Assembly: GCA_025331435.1 (NCBI GenBank)
Contig: JAIWNI010000133.1
Coordinates: 1 to 64,000, forward strand
Direction: 5' to 3'
DNA length: 64,000 nucleotides
Source: Choanephora cucurbitarum
Taxonomy: Eukaryota; Mucoromycota; Mucoromycetes; Mucorales; Choanephoraceae
Part shown: one piece after another, positions 11,142 to 21,781 of the stretch
Numbering within the stretch: position 1 is the stretch's first letter
Layout: each line of letters opens with the position of its first letter
Notes under the pieces: generated by a model
Seen by the model: the letters and a program-made list of their open reading frames with translations, nothing else
Told to the model about the DNA's origin: nothing
The model's database searches: none
Translations under genes and position numbers: made by a program

Positions 11142-11230
11142 ACTCTACAATCATCACAGGTTTTGTATCTGGATTTTGAGAATGTCTTTTGTTGAACGCA
11201 GCAAGAGCAAAATCTAACTTCAGCGGGCAT
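11142..11230 (-). CDS. Possible first exon of the Helitron protein
   Basis: An ATG at 11228-11230 opens a 29-codon frame with a Cys-rich pattern (FCSCC ... TCDDC), ending at a GTAAGT donor-like site (GT at 11142-11143). No acceptor in the right phase joins it cleanly to the frame at 11047; the best AG, before AACGTACTC, is out of phase by one. It is either a decayed N-terminus or a chance frame. Confidence 0.3.
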
Positions 11231-11426
11231 GATAACGATCTACTATGTAAACTTGTAACGAAGTAAAGAAGAAAAAGGCGAAGGTCACATGACTGTAAAT
11301 TAATTTTTCTCAAATTTCAGTAATATATGTTTTGATTGAAGACTATTCAGAAATGTTTGTTTCGATTTGTGAAAAAGGTCATCGAAGATTGATTCACAGA
11401 ATTGAAGCCATAAAGACATTGAGTTT

Positions 11427-11587
11427 TTGAAGAAGAAGAAGAAGAAGAAGAAAAGAAAGCAGAATGGCAGCTTATTAGTTTTGACGCTGTCAAGCTTATG
11501 TATGATATCCACAGCACAACTAAAACTTCAACAGTTTGTAACCAATCCAACATTTTTTCCTCAACAAATGCTTCAACAGCTTTGTAA
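11427..11587 (+). pseudogene. X gene, 3' end fragment
   Basis: The last ~52 codons of the six-exon X gene: a shortened GAA (Glu) run followed by the same KKAEWQLISFDAVKLMYD segment, ending at TAA 11585-11587. No upstream exons are present; the DNA to the left belongs to the Helitron flank. Confidence 0.85.
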
Positions 11588-11996
11588 TAAATTTCCTTTC
11601 TCTATCTTGTCTTTTTACTTTCATTTGAATACTTGCTCCTTTCCTCTTGAATGCTAAACTAGTTTGTCTTTTCTCTATATACAAACATCAAGTTTGTGTA
11701 GATACAAAGCAAATGATTAGGCCAAGTCAATTCAGGCTTAATTATATAGAAATTAACGCTTTATTTCCGTGCTTCTACTGTCTTGTTTCCTATTGTTGTA
11801 AAAGAGTTGTGCAAGATATATCGTTGTTCAGCACCCTTCATTTTTCGTTGTGTCTAAATAGAGTCCAAAAAACGAACGAGAAAATGGTCTATTCAAGTTC
11901 TCTACAAAAGCGATCTTGGCCATATAGAGGAGTTGTTATTTAAAAAAAAAAGACAACCAGTTAAGCTAGAGAAGCAAAAATAAAAAAAAAATGCGC

Positions 11997-12130
11997 ATAA
12001 CAGAGCAGGGCTAGCCGCCAGGGAGTTTATCCCCCGGAAGGAAGTTGATGTATACGCATACTCCCACACGGGAGATGCATCTCTGCACTCGGAAGCATGT
12101 TTGTATTGAGAATAAAGAAAATTGAAGAGT
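11997..12130. repeat. 164-bp repeat, single partial copy
   Basis: One copy of the GC-rich repeat found three times in each later unit (ATAACAGAGCAGGGCTAGCC... to ...TGTTTGTATTGAGAATA), followed by AAAGAAAATTGAAGAGT. It then joins unit 1 directly. Confidence 0.85.
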
Positions 12131-12479
12131 CACACATCATATAAAATAAGCTTGGAATCGGACTTAGAATAAAGAGTAAGAATTTAGAAAATGGGAACTA
12201 AAGACTTATTTGATTTTAAGATATAAGAATAATAATTATATTTTATTGAATAGAATAATTGAGATATTTATATGTTTTTAGAAATACTGCGGTTATATAT
12301 ATAAGAAGCTAACTATGTCAAAGTATACTGCGGTGAAGCTGCGGTGAGATCTGAGTATACTTGTCAAAGAAGAGAAAGATTAGAGTTCCGAACCAGTGGC
12401 TACGTCAGGACTCACGACACATAAGAGCGGTGTAATAAGAGAATGTAAGAGTTATCGAAGACGTTTCATTTTAGATATT

Positions 12480-13480
12480 ACAAAAGACTCAGTAAATGGA
12501 ACAAAGGATCAATGAGCACATCAGATGGCCCTAGCGGCAGTGGCACCTAAGACAAGGAGACTGGTCGAGGAGACAAAGTCAAGTGATTGCAAATTCCATA
12601 GAACATTGATAATATTTTGAGGGTTGAAGCATAAGTAGGGGAAAGCAGAGCGAAGTACATACAATTTCCCCGATGGTTTATACAGAAGGGCATTCAATTA
12701 ACAGCTGTTGTTGCGATTCAGAGGCGGTATGTCAGAAGAGGCAGACATTTGAAGTATCAGGACGGAAAGAAGTAATAGTCTCTTTGCAGTGGAACTTATT
12801 ATATAAGATATTTAAATTGAAAATATAGCAATTGCTCGATATACACGAGTCTGATTTAAGAATATGCTCAATATAAGAGTGTATTTCTCAAGAATGTACA
12901 CATTCTTAAATAAAGCGACTATTGTGCTACAAGTGGGAGCTAGTGAATAAGCCCAAAACCTTAGAAAACGATCTGACGTTATATGTGAAAATGTGGCCTG
13001 TAGAAGCAGTTGGCGAAGCCCGATAGTGAACAACCGGGACTTTGAAGCCAGCCAGTGAGTTAAAGAGCATAGTGGGACATTAAGAGATGTGGTACTTGAG
13101 ATATCTACGACACTGTCAAAATGTCTAGCAGCATCTTGTAACCGTAGATGCAGAAAAACCGAGTCTATCAAGAATTCGAGGAACTGTGAGAGCTCAGGGG
13201 CATCAAAGAGACGAAAGCTATGACATTCGCTATCAATGCAGAAAAATCAGCAGTAAGGAGTAATTTAAATCGTTTATGTAACAGTAAATAATCTTTTGGT
13301 AGCGTTGAAAGCAGAAGACTACTGAGAGGCACAAGAAAGTTGGTAATTTGCAAGGCGCTGTTTGCATATCCGTCGTATAAAACTGGCTCAACGATGTACT
13401 GACGGACAAGAGACGAAGAAGGCCAAAGAGCCACCTTCAAACGCCGTGTAAGAAGACTACGGTGTTTTACCAAGGGGATT
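12480..13480 (-). pseudogene. LINE ORF2 C-terminal region remnant
   Basis: Translation shows a GLSLLNPL-like block near 13480 and a RFLRFWAYSLAPT block near 12955. Below the inserted MITE-B a Cys/His-poor remnant with an LLIECPSV...EIVC pattern (about 12660-12720) resembles the zinc-knuckle end of fungal LINE ORF2. The two open frames here (13168-13473 and 12812-13171) are pieces of this, the second extended by MITE-B sequence. Confidence 0.55.
12826..12929. mobile_element. MITE-B, short diverged copy, unit 1
   Basis: About 104 bp bounded by TA, with inverted ends of the type CAATAGTCGCTTTATTTAAG on the right and a decayed partner on the left. It contains the ACTCTTATATTGAGCATA-like core shared with the copy at 13812. 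It is inserted in the LINE C-terminal remnant. Confidence 0.55.
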
Positions 13481-13811
13481 CAATAGGCTAAGCCCCTTTA
13501 GATAAAGGTGCAGACATACAACGTCATACACGACGCTTGTCTTATGTCCCTATTCGCAAACGCCATTGCAGCACTACTTGCCTGCCTGAAGAGGGAAAGA
13601 GGTAAAGATACCACTCCAAGATAATGTCAAAGCTTGCTTAAAAAAAGAATATTAATGATATTAGCTCGGCTTCGAATAGGGAGTTGACGAAAACTGAAAG
13701 CTGCACAGTCTCATCCGATAAAAGCAAAAAGGTGCTCTTATATTCACTTCTGTTGCTGAAGAGACTTGAGCAAAAGAAAGCCAAAATAGTAGAGCAAGTG
13801 GTTGGATACAT

Positions 13812-13988
13812 TACAATAGTCGCTTTATTTAAGAGTGTGCGTATTCTTGAGAAATACACTCTTATATTGAGCATACTCTTAAATCGAATGGTATTTTAGC
13901 GCTTGAAGCGATTTTCAAGTTGAGGGATTGCACTCTTATATTAAGTATACTCTTAAATCAAACACTCTTAAATCGAGCGACTACTGTA
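13812..13988. mobile_element. MITE-B, 177-bp copy, unit 1
   Basis: The ends are TA-CAATAGTCGCTTTATTTAA and its inverse ...TTAAATCGAGCGACTACTG-TA, giving inverted repeats of about 26 bp with a TA duplication. The interior has several TTAAGAGTG/CACTCTTA repeats. No ORF. Likely a non-autonomous Tc1/mariner-pogo-type element inserted in the LINE. Confidence 0.7.
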
Positions 13989-14039
13989 TTGTGTCAGTTA
14001 TCCGCTCCCCGTGATTGTAGAAAAGATTTCCATTGGGAT

Positions 14040-14370
14040 GACGGTCGTCTGCTAAGACAAAAAAAACCTTTGTTTCCTTTATATTTATTCTTACATTCGA
14101 TACACGACTGTCCTTGTCAAAGTGAAGCTGCATAGGATCAAGTTATGGGGTCGAAGAAAAGAGAACAAGCTTATCATCCGCATAAGTATAAACTTCCAAA
14201 GGAGAAGGCGGTAGAGCAAACCCAACGCTTGAAGTGGTAGCAAAAACAAATCTAAGCAACGACAAATCTTATAAGATATGTATCAGCAAAGGCTCAGGAG
14301 CAAAATTGAAAAGCAAGGGCGAAAGAGGATCACATTGACGCAAACCTCTATCCTATTAAGCCCCTTCCAT
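14040..14370 (-). pseudogene. LINE reverse transcriptase, catalytic part
   Basis: RGLRQCDPLSPLLFNFA, the conserved RT block before the catalytic centre, is at 14318-14350 (with Cys for the usual Gly). The catalytic YADD is at 14173-14184. Frame changes and a TAA follow, then a segment resembling the thumb (RINIKETKVF). Confidence 0.8.
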
Positions 14371-14699
14371 GAAGTGACCATTAACATTTGTGAACTCGTT
14401 CAGTAAAGAATAATCACAGTAGACAATCAGCAAATGAGGCATGAAAGTTAAACATGGGAAGTACCCTTTCACAAGCGCAAGAAATACATCCAATTATAAG
14501 CTGTGGTGTTTGGCACATCTGAAGATCAAATCCTCATAAAGAAGATATCCATATTTGGATATTAAAGACATTCATCATGATCATCGTCACGAATTTAGTA
14601 ATCCGATCATCAATTGAACTAGTCTAGAATGATTTCATGTATTAGTGCTATGGATCATACAAGGTTATAGACTAAGTTAGGTGCAAGCAGTAAAGTTGT

Positions 14700-15176
14700 T
14701 GCGAGTCTGAATCTGGTATTAAATTGTCTCTTCCTGATTGGTCTCAAGGAAACCTTTGATCGTTACTAGAAACTTCCTCTTAGTTGAATTGTAGAACTTT
14801 CTAGATCTGACATAAACAGTACTCAGAAAACATATAAATACCTTCATATTTTAATTGAATAAACTCAACCTTTATTCTGCCCAAAAGTCTTAGATATAAC
14901 TAGCGTTCTATAAGCTATCATTTGTGCCTTCTAAGCAGCGAACCGGCTGGTTATTCAACCACCGATCTCATGCTTATTTCAAGGCACTGCTAGACTATGA
15001 CATAAAGACACTATGTTATAAAGGTGACACAAGCCTAGTAATGCACAATAAGCTCTGTAGTATCTTGATATAGTAAAGTAAATGGACTAAAGGAAGACAA
15101 AGACGTAATAGCCGTAGTAGATAGCAAATAGTATAAATACTCTCATACGTAAAAACAGTCTCAAACTGTTCCTACA
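14700..15176 (+). mobile_element. Candidate solo LTR in the LINE RT, unit 1
   Basis: A 477-bp AT-rich block between two RT pieces. It begins TG and ends CA (TGCGAG ... CCTACA), with an imperfect duplication GTTGT/CTTGT at the edges. Inside are a TATAAATA-like box (about 14840) and AATAAA (about 14862) in plus orientation, as in an LTR. No second copy is seen in the unit, so the assignment is tentative. Confidence 0.3.
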
Positions 15177-15199
15177 CTTGTTACCTGTCTATTTCTCTT

Positions 15200-15500
15200 T
15201 TCAAATCTCAAAATATACATGAGCCTTTTCCTGATTCAGCAGCATAAATACTGAGGATTTTGAGAGCGTCGCACATGTTCCATCACGATGTTTGCCAGTA
15301 AGTCATTGGTGGCGATGAACTGATTAGGTAGAAAGTCTGCTTGGTATGAATCTATTAAACCAACCGCAAATTCTTTGTTTCGAGCATGGATAATACGAGT
15401 AAAGGTCTTTGAGTCGCAGTTGATCAAGTAGATAGGGCGCCAATTTCACAGAAGAGTAAAATCACCTTTCATAGGCAACAATTGTAGTGGAATATAACTT
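15200..15500 (-). pseudogene. LINE reverse transcriptase, N-terminal part
   Basis: The NWRPI-LINCDSKTFTRIIHAR block (RT finger/palm start) and the FLPNQFIATNDLLANIVMEH block (which resembles the F-I-x-G-R-x-I motif) are readable at 15236-15440. They have a TAG within the first and a shift after the second. Downstream coding is cut by the candidate solo LTR. Confidence 0.8.
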
Positions 15501-16429
15501 CATGACGCTGAAGACGCATGATACTGAAGGCATTCTTAATAGTCATAACGACAAGCTTTTAAATTGGGCAATATCAGAAGAGTTGGTAGAGGAAGACAGG
15601 CTGAGGCCATCTGGCTCTAGGCTGCTCTGTTTCCCCACACCATTGGATTAGATTGGAGCACGAAGGGTAGAATGAGCTTCAGTTGTAAGTTGCGAAAGCT
15701 CAGAAATATCCACCTAATATTGGCCCAATTTTGCATCATCAATCAGATAAGGGGTATAAAGACGAGCATAGTACTCTTACGAGATTTGAATCATAGAATC
15801 AAAATTGATTTCGGTACCGCCACTAGGAGAACAACGAAGAGCCGCCATCTTCTGAGTGTCTGGTCTTTGACGAACTATGTTTTTGAGGTAATGAATGGGC
15901 GCTTCTCCTTTTTCTCTGTAATGGACATTGGCCGCTAAGACTAAATTAGTGCTGATCTATTCCTGAAGAGTTGCTATAGCGCGGTCCAATATAAGTAGTT
16001 GTCAGTTACACAAATCATGATGCGGTTGAGAACATAGGAAGATGCATCGCTCCTTCATCAGCTGCCGAAGGCAACGTCTTTGCTTAGCTACCAACATTAT
16101 TGATAAACGTTTGCTAGCTCTTTTGAGATCATCTTTGATTATACCCCCATTGTCTTTGAAGTTTACGTTCCAAATCATTAGCGCTTTAGACAATAGAAGG
16201 CAAATGATGCAGTAAGCATTCCAGATAGGAGACCAACAGAAGAAGAAAAGAGTGTGCTCGTCACAGACCTGGACCAGTGGGAAGTGTCTTTAGCAAGTGT
16301 TTTACCATCAAAAGCGAGCGATTAGACCAAGCAGGGTTAAAGTACTACCCCACAATACCGGATCAATGTTGCACGTTTTTGTGCTATACAAACCTGAGAT
16401 TTCACTTACATTAGGTATAAAATTTTCAC

Positions 16430-16940
16430 ATTAGATCATTAATTCTTTCTCGATTTACACAGTGATAGGAGGCAACGGAATTCTCGCAATAATGGGCTCC
16501 ACTGCATTCATACCAAATTCCGTTATTGCGGGAGAGTATTGTAATCATCTGTATATCTATCTCAATGGCTGAATGACGGAGGCTCTGCCTGGTGAAGATA
16601 AAGTCGATTGTTGAGCTATTGAACACATTGCATCAAAAAGTAGGTAATCTATGAAAGCCAAATGCCTATAGAATACTGGTGAAACCTTCCTCAAGAAAGA
16701 CGACACAGCATTTGGAAGCAGAGGTACATAAGTTGGAGCATGAACATGAACAATTAAAATCCCTAGCGATGTGAAAGGGATCAATATCAACTTCCAATGA
16801 GGGAATGTACAAAGAGTTGAACAAATAATTGAAAACGGCCTCAAGTTCATGATTTGAAGATAAAGGTGAACAAACTACCGAAAAGTACGAAGTATAAAAC
16901 AAATCTTGTGGACTGTTGATCTTGGTGAGGGTCACCCAAT
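16430..16940 (-). pseudogene. LINE APE-type endonuclease remnant
   Basis: Two blocks of the exonuclease-endonuclease-phosphatase fold: ARDFNCSCS near 16755 (normally GDFN with the catalytic Asp and Asn) and SSTIDFIFTRQSL near 16610 (normally S-x-I-D-Y-I-F). Stops lie between them and the GDFN glycine is replaced by Arg. Nonfunctional. Confidence 0.65.
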
Positions 16941-17610
16941 CACTATTAGGAAGCAGGTTGGGTAAACGTTGAAATCAAAGAGAAAAGGAAACAATTGGAA
17001 GTCCACAGGGTTTGGTAGGCTTGTAACTGCATATCAAGAATAGTAGCATTGGAGGGAGAAGCATGAATTTCTCAAAAAACAAGGATGTCATATTGTAAGA
17101 AGCGCAAGCGACAAACAAATTGGTATTGTTTTTGAGGGTTGTTGAACATCACCATACTATCACAGCTTAATACTGTAAAAAACCTTTTGAGAACCTTTAA
17201 CTTTTTTATGATGTAATGAGCCAAATTGAAGTAGTAAAGGGGATTTATCACTAATTATGAGTTAACTTGGGCTATAGAGGCTTCCCCCGGAAGACAATGA
17301 GTGAAAAGAAGATATCTTTGGAGGAGCTAAGGGAGATACAGACTCACTTGCATCTGTGTCGTCTAACATAGTACAGCCCTCATCATCCTGCCGGGTAGCA
17401 CCAGTGAATGTGATAGTGTTTACGGCTTGTCATCCCAAACCCAGATCTTGGTCAGCCATAACTGGTTTCAACAGCCTTTTGGCTGGCTGATTGGGCACAG
17501 GCAAAAACTGAGAAGCCTCAGATCCAACCGCCAAAGATACAGAGGGGAAAGTATCAGGTATGAGTCAGGATAGGTACCCGAGAGAAAAGGTGAAAGCTGA
17601 CTTCGTTCTA

Positions 17611-18020
17611 TTATTTCGGTGCATTGTTCGCAAAGATAGCTCGGTGTCGTCTACGCTTTGATCCAGGAGTAGAAATGCGGGGCAGGTCAAAGACAAAGTT
17701 TCTCAGCTGTTGCTCCTTGGCCTTAATTTTCTTGTGAGCGTTTTCTCCGGGACAATTGGCTCCGATGTAGCCACTCTCGCCACAATTACAGCAGGTCTGC
17801 TTTGCGTTTTTAGACGGACAATCAGTAATAACATGCCTTTCTTGGTGATAGTATTTACAATAAGGCGACATATGTTTCTAAATAATATAAAAAACAGTAT
17901 CAGCATCCTTCTTCCAAGGGACATTATGAGTCAAATTTTGCAATTTGAAATAATCCGATGGGATGTGAAGATTGTTATACCCATAACATTCGTATGTCCA
18001 ATTCTCTGGATCAACTAGCA
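17611..18020 (-). pseudogene. LINE ORF1 tail with CCHC zinc knuckles
   Basis: The open part (17611-17871, 86 codons) has one intact zinc knuckle C-x2-C-x4-G-x4-C-like (CCNCGESGYIGANC, with Tyr at the usual His) and a decayed one before it. This is the C-terminal layout of L1-like ORF1 proteins in fungi. Coding sense continues upstream past a stop to the MITE-A insertion at 18021 and possibly beyond 18608. Confidence 0.65.
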
Positions 18021-18608
18021 TACAGTCATCCCCCGATTTAGGGAACAGTTTTAAGGGAATCGAACTTCGGTTACCGCTTAACGTTCCTTATTATTGCTTC
18101 AAGGAATAGGGAACAATCCTGTGGCAACCCGTTCCTTATTTTATTTCATAATGCCACCTGAGAGAGCCAATTATATTGCAAAATCACTTTATAAATTATC
18201 TTCTTTACTCTGTTTTAGACAGCCTCAATAAAATAAGAGCGATAACTTTTCGCATATTGTGTGTGTTCCCTGCACATCCAAACATAACTTTCTACAATGT
18301 CATATTGAATTATGTGTCAAATATTCAAGTTCAATTTGAGGCGATAATACTGTTGTCATGACGATTATGCAACGAGCTTTGTATAGGAAGAGCTGTGTAT
18401 CTTCTATAGTTATATTGCATTGCACGCTTTGTATCAAACACTTCAAACATTACTGACATCGGAGTGATATCAAAGCAATGGCGCAGAGCTATTACAATCA
18501 GGATAAATGGTTATTCAGTAGGGCTTTATTTTTAATGAGGAACGATATTGATTTAGGGAACGGTTGAGAGGGAACCGAAGCCGTTCCCTAAATCGGGGGA
18601 TGATTGTA
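18021..18608. mobile_element. MITE-A copy 2, unit 1
   Basis: A 588-bp element with TA at both edges, left end CAGTCATCCCCCGATTTAGG and a matching inverted right end. The interior matches the element at 4931-5507 in reverse orientation. It interrupts the LINE ORF1 tail. No ORF. Confidence 0.85.
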
Positions 18609-20090
18609 CTAATATACATGACAATGACATAAGATGCCAAACTCTAACTCAATCACACCAACAACCCCTCCTTAATTGAAAATGGGAGATTTGAAAGCCG
18701 CTCATCTACGCAACTGATGTTTTTTAATTTTGTATTAAGAAAAAGTGGAGAAGTATGACACTCGTGCTAGGACCTAAAGCCTTACAAGGGAAGATTACAA
18801 CATTATCTCGAAGTAGGAGTGATCTTTAATAGCTTTATATGTAAAATAAGAGATTACTTTCGCAAACTGTTGGTTGCCTTTCTGCTCAAAAAGTGGTTCG
18901 AAAATTTACTTTTGGTCTCCTTCCGATCTGACATAATAATATAGACTCTATTGGCCCCATTACTTGGCCGCCAAATACTGGTTTTGATGGCTTCGCCTGT
19001 CTGTAATACACTTTTGTTGTCAGCCTCTGGAGTCGAAAGAACAGACTATCTGACATGCTTGCCTGTAATCTGCGACCAAGCTCTAAATGATGAGAGGTGA
19101 TGCTGCTTAATCATTGGTATGTTTAAACCATCGGTTTTTATAATTCCATTGATTTGTTGATAACGAGTGGCTTTCGGACCAAAAACCTGTAGTTACGAAA
19201 GTACAAATGTCGATTTCCTAACATGTAAAAGGCAGTTATATAAGCACAAATAATTATGCATTGTCTAAAAAGAGAGTTCCCAAAATAAAGATAGAGCCCT
19301 CATTGTTTAATCAGCAAATTGCTTGTAGTACAAAACGACCCTTTGTTTTTTCCTGCTTTCATATGAAACAATAAATGCTGTGAAAAGATTAAAAACCGAC
19401 GTACAGGACATAACCTTGCTTTAATCAAGAAAGTTACTTGTCTCCTGGCTGACAAAGAGAATATTTAAAGAGCTGCGTATTTGGTAAGAAGTTGCTTTGA
19501 TTTCTCATTTTTCTTTTAACTTCCAATACATAGAGTGTCTAAAACAATAAAAATAAAATAAATTCGATAAACTGTAATGGTTGCACATGTACTACAAAAA
19601 ACAAAAATGTAATTATCAACTATACGAACATCAACCATGCAATTATCACGTAAATAAACAATAGTATACTACATGACCGGATATGGAAAGACGAATTGCA
19701 GCACCATGAGAACAAGCAAAAAATAGTATACCATGGCAAGAAAAAAGTGACACCAAGAGGCTACTAATTTTGTGTTTGCATATGATTTTGCTGCTACGAT
19801 TTTTATTTTGAAGAACTTTAAGGCTCTGCCAAAATTTTGCTTCAAAATTCCAAGTATGCTAAAATGGAGGTTTTTCTTAAGATTAAGAAGTTGTGTAACT
19901 GTTTCTCTGATGCTGTGCAATCTACGATTTTCAAACGTGATTCTCTCTTATTGTTTATGTAATCTTCTGGTTCAAGAAATGGATGCCACTCAGACGGGCA
20001 TTAAATCCTCAAGTTACCAAGAAATATATTTGTAAATTAACAGCAAGTTATTGTGTTTTTTATCCGCTTTGTTATTTTACTGATTTTATC
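18609..20090. other. Upstream region of the X gene, unit 1
   Basis: No recognised gene. A TATATAAG box at about 19236 lies 850 bp upstream of the X-gene ATG, followed by a short frame rich in Lys (about 19260-19370) that is shifted between units. The block 19578-19680 is replaced in unit 2 by unrelated sequence of equal length. Frames at 19669-19920 (-) and 19772-20035 (+) overlap each other and show no motif. Confidence 0.45.
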
Positions 20091-21781
20091 ATGACAAGCA
20101 GACATCACACAACGTTTAAGCAGTTCTTTGAATCATGTAATGAAGTTGACGGTGAAATTTATTTTGAACGTTTCATAAAAAGCCACCATGTATATATCAA
20201 AACCAACATGAAGAGTTCTGCTGATGATTATGCAAGTTGGTGCAGAGACTTCAAGAAGTCTGCAAGCGCTTGTGGTGTCAAAGTAGTACGTATAATTGAT
20301 ATTTAATAAAGGAACATTATCCAATAATGACTTTCTTTCCTAGGTGTTAGACAATGCATTCAAGGCATGGTGTCAATTAGTAAGTCTATCAACTTTGTAT
20401 TGTATAACTGTATCTTAACGTTTTATAAAGATTACACCAAAGAAATCAAAAAAGAGTAAGAGAACTTATGAAAAGTCCAATGTTGTTGAAGAGTAAGTGG
20501 CTATATGACTTAAAGTAAGGAAAGCAAAGTCTAATTAAGCGCTTAAAATAGATTCGAAGCTCTCAAAGAAAACCTTGCTGAAAATGCTGATTTGTTCAAA
20601 GAATTCAACTCGTTCCGTCGCGCAGCAATTGCTGAATTTAAAGAGAATGGAAAAACAAGATGTTTTTCAGAAGACCTGGTTCGGCTTCTTGCTTGTCAAG
20701 GCATCTTCTTGCTTGGTGATGTAGTTGACGCCAATACGGCAAAATTCTTTGGTGAAAAGACGTTGAAGGCGCAGAAGAAGAAGATTAGAGAAGAAAGATT
20801 TGGCAACTATAGACGTATGCCAACATCTTTGCGTGATGAAATCCAGAGCGTCCTTGATGTATGTATCATGTTGGTTTGCTTTTTGCTTTTACACATTGCT
20901 TATGCAGTACTGATTTAGGACTTTCATGACGATGATGATCTGGAGAAGCTTGAAGACAGCTTGAGAAATATGAAGAAGAATGCTACTAATCCAGTAGCAG
21001 CAAGAGTGTTGAAGGTGTTGATATCGCTGTAAGTAATACACATATGTACTTTTTGCACAGATAACTAACTTCGCTTCATGCAAAAAAAAAAAGACTTGAT
21101 CACATGATCGAAGAAGAAGCCCCTTACGAAGAAATGCGCTTGCAGTCTGGTGTTCTCCCTGCTCTTTGCCAAGCCTTCAAGTTATCAAGAAAGCATGATG
21201 CTTATGGCTGCAACAAAGTTCTCTTTCCTTCGTTTGATGCACTCAAACAATGTAGACCTGACTTCGTTGTTCGAGTCCAAGGACAAAATGACCTCTTCAA
21301 TGTTGCTGTTGAAATCAAAGAAGAAAAGGCAAGCAAAGAAAAGTGTTGTCTTGACACATATCGTCTGGGTCTCTTTGGATTGAAGATGCTTTGGGAGCAT
21401 AAGCTGGAGAACAGCTTGGTAATACAAGTTGTTGGTGCTGATGTAACTTTCTTCTTGTGCTTTCTGCTGTCTGGTGTGTGTGTTATGATGGAAGTTGACA
21501 CCATAACTTTACCTATTACATACAAGAAGTACGGTGACATTATGTCACATCTTAATGCGATGTACAACATCAGCTACTTGTACGAGAAGCACTGTGTTGT
21601 TGTTGAAGAAGAAGAAGAAGAAGAAGAAGAAGAAGAAGAAGAAGAAAAGAAAGCAGAATGGCAGCTTATTAGTTTTGACGCTGTCAAGCTTATGTATGAT
21701 ATCCACAGCACAACTAAAACTTCAACAGTTTGTAACCAATCCAACATTTTTTCCTCAACAAATGCTTCAACAGCTTTGTAA
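20091..21781 (+). CDS. X gene: six-exon protein of unknown family with PD-(D/E)XK-like motif
   Basis: I do not recognise the family. Exons are 20091-20285, 20344-20379, 20431-20492, 20552-20858, 20919-21028 and 21094-21781. Introns are 51-65 nt with GTACGT, GTAAGT or GTATGT donors and AG acceptors, and the phase is kept at each junction, giving 465 aa. The N-terminal half is basic and mostly helical (FRRAAIAEFKENGKTRCF, KAQKKKIREERFGNYRR). The C-terminal half has RPDFVV (Pro292-Asp293) followed by VAVEIK (Glu310, Lys312), the pattern of PD-(D/E)XK nuclease folds, then a hydrophobic beta-rich stretch and a 14-Glu run (408-421). A nuclease role is only an inference from this short motif. A conserved splice structure and unbroken frame suggest it was under selection until recently. 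It is repeated with the array: once intact, once frameshifted, once badly broken, plus a 3' fragment. Confidence 0.75.
21605..21646 (+). repeat. (GAA)14 coding microsatellite
   Basis: Fourteen GAA triplets encode a poly-Glu run in the X gene. Length and purity differ between units (an AAA interruption in unit 2), and the left edge of the array falls in this tract at 11428. Confidence 0.95.

Larger units (their letters stand above)
6410..11230 (-). mobile_element. Helitron, nearly full coding region
   Basis: A rolling-circle transposon defined by a Rep-helicase protein on the minus strand and a candidate 3' terminus at 6410. The 5' end (TC) could not be placed; it should lie between about 11230 and the start of the tandem array at 11427. 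Lesions are few: one in-frame TGA (10091-10093) and a 1-nt loss near the C-terminus, so the copy is young but probably inactive. Confidence 0.8.
11427..12130. repeat. Truncated leftmost array unit
   Basis: This matches the end of segment X (for example 21605-22330), starting abruptly in the GAA tract of the X gene. It keeps the last codons of that gene, the 3' spacer and one copy of the 164-bp repeat, then runs straight into the start of unit 1 (CACATCATATAAAAT at 12133). The Ty3 element present at the equivalent place in the other units is absent. Confidence 0.9.
12480..18020 (-). mobile_element. Decayed LINE (non-LTR) retrotransposon, unit 1
   Basis: Fragments of a LINE on the minus strand lie in the right order: a CCHC ORF1 tail (17611-18020), an APE-type endonuclease (about 16430-16940), reverse transcriptase in two pieces (15200-15500 and 14040-14370) and a C-terminal region (12480-13480). 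Stops and shifts are frequent. At least four later insertions interrupt it (MITE-A at 18021, two MITE-B copies, a candidate solo LTR). It is far older than the array. Confidence 0.8.

Noticed and set aside
13168..13473. 101-codon minus frame in each unit
   Set aside because: A chance open stretch of the decayed LINE; conserved only because the units are recent copies.
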